Below, in pieces: positions 1 to 6,313 of a stretch of 9,262 nt of DNA. The notes beneath the pieces were generated by a model that worked only from the letters and a program-made list of their open reading frames with translations, did not search any database and was not told where the DNA came from. The first letter of the stretch is position 1. Each line of letters starts with the position of its first letter. Origin of the DNA: an uncultured Plesiomonas sp. (lineage in GTDB: Bacteria; Pseudomonadota; Gammaproteobacteria; Enterobacterales; CAMTGL01); assembly GCA_947071955.1 (NCBI GenBank), contig CAMTGL010000074.1, positions 1 to 9,262 on the forward strand, read 5' to 3'. The translations under genes were made by a program, and so were the position numbers.

Positions 1-451
1 CAGATGCCCGGATCAGGGCCATTACCGCTTGCAGATCATCACGGGCTTTTCCGGTTACACGCACCTGCTCGCCTTGAATTTGCGCCTGCACTTTGATCTT
101 GGAATCTTTAATCAATTTGACGATTTTCTTCGCCATCTCGGTTTCAATTCCCTGCTTGAGCTTCACCTCTTTGCTAAAGGTTTTACCGCTGTGCTCACAG
201 GCTTCGGGTTCTTCAAGTGCGCCATTTTGAATATCACGCTTTACCAATGCACTGCGCAGAATTTCCATCAGTTGCTGAACTTGGAAATCAGACTCAGTTG
301 AGACTTTGATGGTTTGGTTTTTCTCGTTCAACTCAATGCTGGCTGTGACATTACGAAAATCATAACGGCTCTCCAGTGCCTTATTCGCATTATTTACTGC
401 GTTACGGGCTTCCTGAGAATCAATTTCAGAGACAATATCAAAAGAAGGCAT
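1..451 (-). CDS. yajQ: YajQ family nucleotide-binding protein (3' end cut by window edge)
   Basis: My reading of the minus strand from the ATG at 451 gives 150 uninterrupted codons that run off the left edge. The protein begins MPSFDIVSEID and holds the conserved stretches ESDFQVQQLMEILRSAL, KLKQGIE, KKIVKLIKDSKIKVQAQIQG and VRVTGKARDDLQAVMALIR, which are typical of YajQ (UPF0234, about 160-163 residues). Only about 12 C-terminal residues should be missing. Family knowledge: YajQ proteins are small cytoplasmic proteins with two ferredoxin/RRM-like halves that bind nucleotides; some members act as cyclic-di-GMP effectors. Which ligand this one binds cannot be told from sequence. A purine-rich GAGAG lies 5-10 nt upstream of the ATG as a modest ribosome binding site. 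The gene is divergent from panE, with 67 bp between the two start codons. Confidence 0.95.
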   Translation of the reverse strand, partial: MPSFDIVSEIDSQEARNAVNNANKALESRYDFRNVTASIELNEKNQTIKVSTESDFQVQQLMEILRSALVKRDIQNGALEEPEACEHSGKTFSKEVKLKQGIETEMAKKIVKLIKDSKIKVQAQIQGEQVRVTGKARDDLQAVMALIRAS

Positions 452-518
452 GACGGCTCTCTCTACTTAATCAACAACAACTGGCATGATAGCAGAACTG
501 CAGGCAAGGCGGAAAACC

Positions 519-1472
519 ATGATGAAAATTACTGTACTCGGTTGTGGCGCTATCGGGCAGCTCTGGATGCTAAAACTGGCCGCCGCAGGCCACTCGGTAC
601 AAGGCTGGCTACGCCAGCCACACACAAACTGGCACTGTATGCTGGCCGAGAACTCTCAGTCGTATACTGAGAAACTCAATAATTCTTTCTCGGATCACCA
701 CCACCCACCTGCTGTACCGCAGGTTTTTCCGGTCAACCAGAAAGATCATCTGGCACACAGCCAATTGTTACTGGTGACGCTCAAAGCTGGCAGCGTGCAA
801 CCGGCACTGCCGACGCTGCTTCACACGCTGCCCGCCGATTGCCCAATACTGCTGCTACACAACGGTATGGGCAGTGTGCCAGAGGCAATGTATCAGTCAA
901 TAAAACAACCGCTTTTACAGGGGATTACCACACATGGCGCGCTGCGCGTCAACCGGCACACTGTACGCCATACTGGTGTAGGAGCGACCCATATTGGTGG
1001 AATCAACCCACGCGGACATGTTTACAGCACTGCGCTGGCCAACACATTAGATGCGGCCCTGCCTACCGTCAGCGCGCATCAAGATATTCGGCCATTTTTA
1101 TGGCAAAAACTGGCTATTAATTGCGCCATCAACCCGCTGACTGCGTTAAAAAACTGTCGTAACGGGGCGCTGCGCGCGTTTCCTGATGAGATCCGAATAC
1201 TGTGCACAGAAGTGGCTACCGTCATGAATGCCCTCGGATTACCCGCAGATACCCATGCGCTGTATCAACAAGTGATGCAGGTCATTGATGCAACGGCAGA
1301 AAACTACGCCTCTATGCAGCAGGATATTGCCAAAGGCAGAGAGACTGAAATTGCCTTTATTACCGGTTATCTGCTGGAACAAGCCCGTCAATTGAATATT
1401 CCCACACCGGCAAACTCGGCACTATATCAGGCTATTATGCAGCAGCAAATACAACAGAACGGACAAGATTAG
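519..1472 (+). CDS. panE: 2-dehydropantoate 2-reductase (ketopantoate reductase)
   Basis: PanE (also called ApbA) reduces 2-dehydropantoate to D-pantoate with NADPH in the cytoplasm, a step of pantothenate and coenzyme A synthesis. The 317-residue protein opens with the Rossmann motif MMKITVLGCGAIGQLW (glycines 8, 10 and 13). It continues with LLLHNGMG (Asn115), QKLAINCAINPLTAL (catalytic Lys197, Asn201), and a C-terminal helical part with VIDATAENYASM (Ser265) and ETEI (Glu277), all at positions expected from E. coli PanE. An in-frame ATG at 486 would add 11 residues ahead of the nucleotide-binding strand. I prefer 519 because AAGG at 506-509 is well spaced and family members start right at the beta strand; ATG 522 is an equally possible start. 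A weak extended -10 (TGG then CATGAT, 482-490) could serve it. Its last codon and stop lie inside the first unit of a tandem repeat. Confidence 0.96.
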   Translation: MMKITVLGCGAIGQLWMLKLAAAGHSVQGWLRQPHTNWHCMLAENSQSYTEKLNNSFSDHHHPPAVPQVFPVNQKDHLAHSQLLLVTLKAGSVQPALPTLLHTLPADCPILLLHNGMGSVPEAMYQSIKQPLLQGITTHGALRVNRHTVRHTGVGATHIGGINPRGHVYSTALANTLDAALPTVSAHQDIRPFLWQKLAINCAINPLTALKNCRNGALRAFPDEIRILCTEVATVMNALGLPADTHALYQQVMQVIDATAENYASMQQDIAKGRETEIAFITGYLLEQARQLNIPTPANSALYQAIMQQQIQQNGQD

Positions 1473-1522
1473 AGATTAGAGATTAGAGATTAGAGATTAG
1501 AGATTAGAGATTAGAGATTAGA
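1467..1522 (+). repeat. Heptanucleotide tandem repeat, 8 perfect copies of GATTAGA
   Basis: Eight consecutive, identical GATTAGA units begin at 1467, 1474, 1481, 1488, 1495, 1502, 1509 and 1516, followed by a partial GA. The first unit supplies the last codon (GAT, Asp317) and stop (TAG, 1470-1472) of panE; the rest is 3' untranslated sequence before the terminator. Because 7 is not a multiple of 3, successive units place TAG in all three forward frames, and the complement places TAA in all three reverse frames. Copy-number change would therefore leave the PanE protein unchanged. The perfect identity suggests recent expansion by replication slippage (inference). Confidence 0.97.
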
Positions 1523-1552
1523 GAAAATATTATGAGAAAGGAAAACCACCCT

Positions 1553-1600
1553 AAAAAAACAGCACACAGGAAGAAAGCTTCCACTGTGTGCTGTTTTTTT
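1553..1600. terminator. Bidirectional rho-independent terminator between panE and thiI
   Basis: A perfect 17-bp inverted repeat pairs 1553-1569 with 1584-1600: seven A, then CAGCACACAG, with CTGTGTGCTG and seven T on the far side. A short inner GAAG/CTTC helix sits in the loop. The seven T follow the stem for plus-strand transcripts (panE) and, as the complement of the seven A, for minus-strand transcripts (thiI). The position between two convergent genes fits termination in both directions. Confidence 0.94.
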
Positions 1601-1617
1601 GTATTGCTAGCCTAGCA

Positions 1618-3087
1618 TTACGCGCGGCGATATACCTTCACATTCATAAAGCCTTTTTCACGCAGATAGAGCGCCTGCAGTTTGCTCATTACGCCACGAT
1701 CACAAAACAGTAAATAGATTTTACTCTGATCCAACGTATCAAACTGGCTGGAAAGCTTATAAAACGGCATTTTTTGTAACTCAACACCGGCAAGAACACC
1801 CTCAGCTTTTAACGGACTCTCTTCCTCTTCTTCCGGGCTGCGGATATCTAAAATCACCTCACCGGCGCTAAAAGCATCAACCGTCTCAACTTCAGGAACT
1901 TGCTCTTTAGCCTGCTCTGCAATATCACGGATATCCATGTATTTTGCATTTTCCACCACATTGTCGAGAATGGCAAAATCAAACTTGCCCTCTTCCTCTT
2001 CAATCTTGGTTTTCACGGCTTTTACAGTTGGGCTTTTTGAGATCACACCACAAAACTCAGGCATGGTCTTGGCAAAGTCTTCCGTACCAATTTGGCGAGC
2101 CAGCTTGATGATATGCTCTTTGTCGTGTGAAATCAGCGGGCGCAAAATTAGCGTATCGGTTACATTATCAATCAGACGTAAATTGGTCAGGGTCTGGCTG
2201 GAGACTTGCCCAAGTGCTTCACCGGTCACCAGTGCTTGAATACCAAAACGCTCGGCCACTTTAGAGGCAGCACGCATCATCATGCGCTTGAGGATCACCC
2301 CCATCTGGCCATCTTCAACTTTCTCTAAAATCTCACCCACGACAGGTTCAAAGTTGATGGCACAAAAACGCACTTTATGGGATGAGCCAAAACGATTCCA
2401 CAAATAATGCGAAACCTGTTTCACACCAATCTCATGGGCAGAACCCCCAAGATTAAAGAAACAGTAGTGCACACGGCAGCCACGGCGCATCAGCATATAG
2501 CTCGATACCCCTGAGTCAAAACCGCCCGATACTAATGAGAGAACATCCTCTTGCGTACCAATCGGGTAGCCACCAATACCTTCATAACGTGCTTTGACTA
2601 AACGCAGCAGGTTATCATCAATTTCAAGACGTACTACCACATCAGGCTGGCTCAGGTTAACCGAGGCCGTTTCAATGTGCTGGTTCAATCCGCCACCCAC
2701 ATACCGCTCAACTTCCAGCGAATTAAAGCTCTGCTTACCACGACGCTTTGCACGTACGCTGAAGGTTTTTCCTTCCAGCAAAGCACGGTTTGCGGCTAAT
2801 GTTTTCTCAAAAATATCGTGCAGATCAGTATATTCGCTCTCTTCCACTTCCAGAACATGGTGGATACCGGGTGTTTCCATCAACCCTTCCAGTAAACGTA
2901 CATAATTTTCAGCACTATTATCCTTAGAGCGAACTTCAATATGATCCCAGCGCCGGACAACGGCCAGCGTTTCATCCTGCCTTTTCAGTACAGTACGGAT
3001 GTTGCCAGTCAGAATTTTAATAAAGCGCAGACGGACTGACTCGCTTTTGATCATGATTTCAGGAAACAGCTTAATGATAAATTTCAT
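1618..3087 (-). CDS. thiI: tRNA 4-thiouridine synthase / thiamine thiazole sulfurtransferase ThiI
   Basis: ThiI adenylates uridine 8 of tRNA and transfers sulfur to give 4-thiouridine; with its rhodanese domain it also passes sulfur from IscS to ThiS for the thiamine thiazole. The 489-residue protein (E. coli: 482) has an N-terminal ferredoxin-like part, a THUMP region (about 60-165), the PP-loop SGGFDS (187-192) and the AANH-type core. Cys346 (EFCGVISKSPT) matches E. coli Cys344. An acidic linker (about 418-423) leads to a C-terminal rhodanese domain whose FCDRGVMS places the persulfide Cys462 (E. coli Cys456). Both functional cysteines and the rhodanese domain are present, so this is the bifunctional enterobacterial-type enzyme, not the shorter tRNA-only form. 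The ATG at 3087 gives the family start MKFIIKLFPEI; its ribosome binding site is weak (GAAAG). It lies 78 bp behind pomB and probably has its own promoter. Confidence 0.97.
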   Translation of the reverse strand: MKFIIKLFPEIMIKSESVRLRFIKILTGNIRTVLKRQDETLAVVRRWDHIEVRSKDNSAENYVRLLEGLMETPGIHHVLEVEESEYTDLHDIFEKTLAANRALLEGKTFSVRAKRRGKQSFNSLEVERYVGGGLNQHIETASVNLSQPDVVVRLEIDDNLLRLVKARYEGIGGYPIGTQEDVLSLVSGGFDSGVSSYMLMRRGCRVHYCFFNLGGSAHEIGVKQVSHYLWNRFGSSHKVRFCAINFEPVVGEILEKVEDGQMGVILKRMMMRAASKVAERFGIQALVTGEALGQVSSQTLTNLRLIDNVTDTLILRPLISHDKEHIIKLARQIGTEDFAKTMPEFCGVISKSPTVKAVKTKIEEEEGKFDFAILDNVVENAKYMDIRDIAEQAKEQVPEVETVDAFSAGEVILDIRSPEEEEESPLKAEGVLAGVELQKMPFYKLSSQFDTLDQSKIYLLFCDRGVMSKLQALYLREKGFMNVKVYRRA

Positions 3088-3135
3088 ATTCTTTCAGTAA
3101 CACATAAGAAGTGAGAGGAGTGCGCGAAGGCGCGG

Positions 3136-3164
3136 ATTATACACAATAGCGTAGTTGCTGTCTC
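3136..3164 (-). promoter_or_regulatory. Probable sigma-70 promoter of thiI
   Basis: On the minus strand a consensus -10 TATAAT (3141-3136) lies 17 bp from GAGACA (3164-3159), a 4/6 match to the -35 TTGACA. It sits in the 78-bp gap between pomB and thiI, with the -35 directly after the pomB stop. Transcription would begin near 3129, giving a leader of about 40 nt. This suggests thiI can be expressed independently of the flagellar operon upstream. Inferred from motif match and position only. Confidence 0.6.
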
Positions 3165-3165
3165 A

Positions 3166-4116
3166 CTATTGAGCCACACTCTCGGTAGCCGTTTCAGCGG
3201 GTTTATCCACCAAAGGTATCGGCATTTGTGCTTCTGATAGTTTGAGCGGTGCAGCCTCTGTAGCTTTGCCCTGTAAAATATGAATCTCTACCCGCCGATT
3301 TTTCCGGCGATGCTCTTCAGTATCATTCGGGAAACGGTTTTGCGTATCAGCCACGCCAGTGACCTCAACCCGCCGTGAATCAAATGCCGGATTATTTTCC
3401 ATTTCAATGGCCACTGACGCGGCGCGCTGCGCGGAGAGATCCCACGCCGAACGGAACAATGCAGTATCGACATTGCGATCATCGGTGTGCCCGACAACCA
3501 AAATTTTACCCGGCGCATCATTGACCAAACGGGTGATATCGGCCATCACTGCCCGAAATTTAGGCTGTAAAAATGCAGAACCGGCGGCAAAAGCCATCCC
3601 CTCATTTAAACGGATAATCAGTTGTTGTCCGAGCATCTCAAGCTCAATACCACCACTGAGATGATCGCGCTCTACCATCAGCTTCAGACGCTGGTACAAA
3701 TCTTCGGTCGCCTGACTCTGCGCGGTGCTGTTTTGCTCAATTTGCTGGGTCTCTTCACGCGGGATTTTAGCCCCTGATCGATCAGCATCTCCCGGCTGGA
3801 AATAGAGCGTTGGCAGCGTTACATCAGCGGTCTGCTGCATAATAGTATTAAGCGGCGTAGGATCGGGGCGACCGGGGCGGTACTCTTGCGCCACTACGCT
3901 AGTACCTTTGGGGATATCACGCAGATCAATCTGATTTTGCACACCAAATGCGCTGCGCACCGAACCAGCAATCTGTTTGTATTTCTCAACATCCATCTCT
4001 GAAAATGACAACAGCAGCACAAAAAAACACAACAATAGTGTCATTAAGTCTGCAAACGTGGTCATGTAGGCTGGCGCGCCTGCTGCACGGCGTTTTTTTA
4101 CCGGACGTTCGTCCAT
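3166..4116 (-). CDS. pomB: Flagellar stator protein PomB/MotB (sodium-type)
   Basis: PomB joins PomA in the inner-membrane stator that converts ion flow into flagellar rotation, and anchors it to peptidoglycan. The 316-residue protein has a short basic N terminus and one membrane segment (about 18-38) carrying the ion-binding aspartate Asp23 in TTFADLMTLL (Asp24 of Vibrio PomB). A plug-like helix follows (MDVEKYKQIAG, 41-51), then the PomB-typical IPKGTSVVAQEYRPGRPDPTP, a polar linker, and an OmpA-like domain (about 160-282) with VVGHTDD and NRRVEI. A tail of about 34 residues rich in Ala, Glu and Pro ends it. Similarity to Vibrio PomB (FSEMDV, KQIAGS, AFGVQNQ, PTP..IMQQT) is clear and argues for sodium coupling. 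ATG 4116 overlaps the pomA stop by one base (TGATG), a coupling arrangement; GTG 4119 is an alternative start one codon upstream. Confidence 0.95.
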   Translation of the reverse strand: MDERPVKKRRAAGAPAYMTTFADLMTLLLCFFVLLLSFSEMDVEKYKQIAGSVRSAFGVQNQIDLRDIPKGTSVVAQEYRPGRPDPTPLNTIMQQTADVTLPTLYFQPGDADRSGAKIPREETQQIEQNSTAQSQATEDLYQRLKLMVERDHLSGGIELEMLGQQLIIRLNEGMAFAAGSAFLQPKFRAVMADITRLVNDAPGKILVVGHTDDRNVDTALFRSAWDLSAQRAASVAIEMENNPAFDSRRVEVTGVADTQNRFPNDTEEHRRKNRRVEIHILQGKATEAAPLKLSEAQMPIPLVDKPAETATESVAQ

Positions 4117-4880
4117 CACGCGGCCTCATCCATCAGATCGCGCTTTGACTCCTGCAGATAATTTTTCAATATTGACTCAATCACCCGTGGGTTTAACCCA
4201 TTCTGAATCGCCACCACACCATCAATGATCAAGCGGCGATTCAACGCCTCTTCATCGCGACGCAGCACTAACTTATCGGCAATCGGGTTGGCGATCATAT
4301 TGGCAATCAGTGCGCCATACAGCGTAGTAATCAGGGCCACCGCCATTGCTGGACCGATTGCTTTAGGATCTGACATATTTGCCAGCATCGCCACCAGACC
4401 AATCAGCGTACCTATCATGCCCATCGCAGGGGCAACATCTGCCAACGCACGAAAAATTTGCTCGCCACGCTCGTGACGCTCAAGCGTTAGATTCAGATCT
4501 TTGGTCAGTGTTAAGCGCACGGTAGCCGGATCATGGCCGTCCACCAGCATGTCTACCGCTTTGCGCATAAATGGGTTAGTGATCTCCATATCCTCAAGGG
4601 CCAGAAATCCGCCTTTACGCGCGGCATCGGCCATAGTCGTCAGATCGGTGATCAGATCATCAGGCGATTCGGAACGATAAAAGAAGGCTTTCGTCGCAAC
4701 TTTGGCGGCCCCCCAAAACTGGCTCAGGGTGAATTTCATCATCACCACAAACAGGCTTCCGCCCACAACAATAAGCACAGAAGGAATATCAACATAAACC
4801 ATGATATTCCCGCCCATGAACATGGCGTAGATAATGAAACCAAAAGATGCGACTAAACCAATGAGTGTTGCCAAATCCAC
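4116..4880 (-). CDS. pomA: Flagellar stator protein PomA/MotA (sodium-type)
   Basis: PomA is the ion-channel partner of PomB and contacts the rotor protein FliG. The 254-residue protein (Vibrio PomA: about 253) has four membrane segments at about 2-22, 30-50, 150-168 and 176-200. The cytoplasmic loop holds Arg88, Lys89, Glu96, Asp97 and Glu99, matching the charged rotor-contact residues of PomA (position 97 is Glu in Vibrio). Asp148, Pro151 (DVAPAMGMIGT), Thr158 and Thr186 are kept; these threonines are linked to sodium use in PomA. Start is GTG at 4880, giving MDLATLIGL as in the family, with AGAGGGC (complement of 4887-4893) as a good ribosome binding site. First gene of a pomA-pomB operon with a predicted FliA promoter upstream. 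Confidence 0.96.
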   Translation of the reverse strand: MDLATLIGLVASFGFIIYAMFMGGNIMVYVDIPSVLIVVGGSLFVVMMKFTLSQFWGAAKVATKAFFYRSESPDDLITDLTTMADAARKGGFLALEDMEITNPFMRKAVDMLVDGHDPATVRLTLTKDLNLTLERHERGEQIFRALADVAPAMGMIGTLIGLVAMLANMSDPKAIGPAMAVALITTLYGALIANMIANPIADKLVLRRDEEALNRRLIIDGVVAIQNGLNPRVIESILKNYLQESKRDLMDEAA

Positions 4881-4893
4881 AATACAGCCCTCT

Positions 4894-4973
4894 GAGAACA
4901 GACAAGAGTTCGGTGTATTTACATACTGTTGGTATAAACACGCATGTAAAATCAGCCGTATCAGTCTGTTCTC
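4894..4973 (-). repeat. Nested inverted repeats in the pomA leader
   Basis: A perfect 10-bp inverted repeat pairs GAGAACAGAC (4894-4903) with GTCTGTTCTC (4964-4973). Inside it, TTTACAT (4918-4924) pairs with ATGTAAA (4944-4950). If the predicted sigma-28 promoter is used, both lie in the pomAB mRNA leader, and the outer arm directly abuts the pomA ribosome binding site (4887-4893). They could fold into a long-range stem next to the start site, or have no role. I know of no named RNA family that fits. Confidence 0.5.
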
Positions 4974-5001
4974 TGCTTCGTTTTTTGTCTGTTATGGATC
5001 G

Positions 5002-5028
5002 CTATCGGCACACAGCGCAGAAAATTAA
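5002..5028 (-). promoter_or_regulatory. Sigma-28 (FliA) promoter of pomAB
   Basis: On the minus strand, GCCGATAG (5009-5002) matches the FliA -10 consensus GCCGATAA in 7 of 8 bases. TTAATTTT (5028-5021) matches TAAAGTTT in 6 of 8, at exactly the consensus 11-base spacing. Transcription would start near 4995, leaving a leader of about 115 nt. FliA control of stator genes is known in E. coli and, as I recall, in Vibrio, so motif and gene function agree. Confidence 0.8.
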
Positions 5029-5079
5029 TCATAAAAGTGAAAAAAAAGCCCTTTTTCGCACAGTTACTTTCCAGCTGAT

Positions 5080-5108
5080 TTGACCAACTGGCAAGGCTGG
5101 GGTAACTT
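5080..5108 (+). promoter_or_regulatory. Candidate promoter of the xseB-ispA-dxs operon
   Basis: TTGACC (5080-5085, 5/6 to the -35 consensus) lies 17 bp before TAACTT (5103-5108, 3/6 to the -10). This would start transcription near 5115, about 27 nt ahead of xseB. An alternative -10 with a better match, TAAAAT (5125-5130), lacks a clear -35 (GTAACT) and would start almost at the xseB start codon. Some promoter is needed here because the operon is divergent from pomAB, but which one is used is uncertain. Confidence 0.3.
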
Positions 5109-5141
5109 TTGCGCCATGATCCCCTAAAATGTTGACATGTG

Positions 5142-5387
5142 ATGGCCAGAGCTGCGAAAAAACCGACCGATTTTGAAGCCACATTAACTGAACTTGAACA
5201 GATAGTGACACGTCTTGAATCGGGTGATTTATCACTGGAAGAGGCCTTGTCAGCATTTGAACGAGGGATCGTGCTGACACGTGAAGGTCAGCAGCGCCTG
5301 ACACAGGCCGAACAACGCGTTCAGATTTTGCTCAGTAACGCGCCAAACGCCGCGTTAACCCCTTTTTCGGCTGACAGTGAGTCATAA
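5142..5387 (+). CDS. xseB: Exodeoxyribonuclease VII small subunit
   Basis: XseB is the small subunit of exonuclease VII, which with XseA degrades single-stranded DNA in the cytoplasm. The 81-residue protein matches the family length (E. coli 80) and carries the signature DFEATLTELEQIVTRLESGD, then LSLEEALSAFERGI and QAEQRVQILL, ending with the LTPF found in E. coli. It is almost all helix. ATG 5142 is preferred; GTG 5139 is one codon upstream. No good ribosome binding site is visible. Just upstream, ATG at 5137 is followed at once by TGA (5140-5142), whose last base is the A of the xseB ATG. First gene of an operon with ispA (2-bp gap) and dxs, an arrangement common in gammaproteobacteria. 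The xseA partner is not in the window. Confidence 0.95.
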   Translation: MARAAKKPTDFEATLTELEQIVTRLESGDLSLEEALSAFERGIVLTREGQQRLTQAEQRVQILLSNAPNAALTPFSADSES

Positions 5388-5389
5388 GC

Positions 5390-6286
5390 GTGCCCTATTC
5401 CGAACTGTTAATTTTATACCGAGAGCGAATTGACCATATCTTAAGCCAGCATCTGGATACCCTGCCGTTTCAGGATCATGCCATTGTGCAGGCGATGCGC
5501 CACGGAACACTGCTGGGCGGTAAACGCCTGCGACCTTTTTTGGTCTACGCCACCGGAACACTGTTTGATATTCCGCTCAGTGAGCTTGATGCTCCGGCGG
5601 CCGCCGTTGAATGTATTCATGCCTATTCGCTGATTCACGATGATCTGCCAGCTATGGATGATGATGATTTGCGGCGCGGACAGCCCACCTGCCATATCCG
5701 TTACGGTGAAGCCAATGCAATTTTGGCCGGAGATGCCCTGCAAACGCTGGCTTTTACTATACTTGCAGAAGCCGACAGTAAAAACAGTGCCGAGGCCTTT
5801 GCAATACGTTTAGCGCAGGTGCGTGAACTGGCCAGTGCCAGCGGTGTCAGCGGTATGTGTGGCGGGCAGGCTCTTGATCTGGCCGCAGAAGGCCAAGTCT
5901 GTACCTTGTCGCAGCTTGAGCAGATCCACAATCATAAAACCGGCGCACTCATTCGCAGTGCAATCCGTTTAGGGGCGCTGGCCGCCGGTTCGCGCGGCTA
6001 TGCAGCTCTGCCCGCACTTGATCGCTACGCCAATGCCATCGGGCTGGCGTTTCAAGTGCAAGATGACATTTTAGATGTTATCGGTGATACCCATGTGATA
6101 GGAAAACGCCAGGGCGCAGACATTGAACTAGGTAAAAGTACCTATCCTGCCCTGCTTGGCATCGCAGGCGCACAAGCAAAAGCGCAGGAGTTATACCAAG
6201 AAGCTTTAGGCGCATTGCAAACTCTGCCGTACAATACCGAAGCACTGGAAGCTCTCGCCAGTTACATCATTGAGCGCGACAAATAA
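5390..6286 (+). CDS. ispA: Farnesyl diphosphate synthase
   Basis: IspA condenses dimethylallyl and isopentenyl diphosphates to geranyl and then farnesyl diphosphate, feeding quinone, undecaprenyl and heme O/A synthesis. The 298-residue protein (E. coli 299) shows GGKRLRP (43-49), the first aspartate-rich motif DDLPAMD (84-90) with the two-residue insert of bacterial farnesyl synthases, MCGGQALD (156-163), HNHKTGALI (Lys183) and the second aspartate-rich motif DDILD (225-229). Tyr79, five residues before the first motif, is the aromatic position that limits product length, so farnesyl rather than longer products is expected. The start is GTG at 5390, two bases after the xseB stop, with only a weak upstream GTGAG, so translation is probably coupled to xseB. 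dxs follows after 27 bp with no terminator. Confidence 0.96.
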   Translation: MPYSELLILYRERIDHILSQHLDTLPFQDHAIVQAMRHGTLLGGKRLRPFLVYATGTLFDIPLSELDAPAAAVECIHAYSLIHDDLPAMDDDDLRRGQPTCHIRYGEANAILAGDALQTLAFTILAEADSKNSAEAFAIRLAQVRELASASGVSGMCGGQALDLAAEGQVCTLSQLEQIHNHKTGALIRSAIRLGALAAGSRGYAALPALDRYANAIGLAFQVQDDILDVIGDTHVIGKRQGADIELGKSTYPALLGIAGAQAKAQELYQEALGALQTLPYNTEALEALASYIIERDK

Positions 6287-6313
6287 AACCTTAAAGCGCA
6301 ACGCGAGTTTGTG

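Noticed and set aside
482..490. Extended -10 for panE (TGG CATGAT) and TATCAT on the opposite strand for yajQ
   Set aside because: Neither has a convincing -35 at the right spacing, so I do not list them as promoters.
486..518. Longer panE start adding 11 residues
   Set aside because: The extension precedes the Rossmann strand that begins the family, and ATG 519/522 has the better-spaced ribosome binding site.
314..670. Plus-strand open frame of 118 codons spanning the yajQ start and the panE start
   Set aside because: It overlaps two clear genes in other frames and resembles no known protein; likely a chance shadow.
1467..1522. The GATTAGA array as a possible CRISPR or iteron origin
   Set aside because: There are no spacers, the units are only 7 bp, and no replication or cas gene is nearby; it is a simple tandem repeat.
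5041..5056. A-rich then T-rich run (AAAAAAAGCCCTTTTT) as a terminator
   Set aside because: The paired arms leave almost no loop and lack a GC stem; it is more likely part of an AT-rich promoter region.
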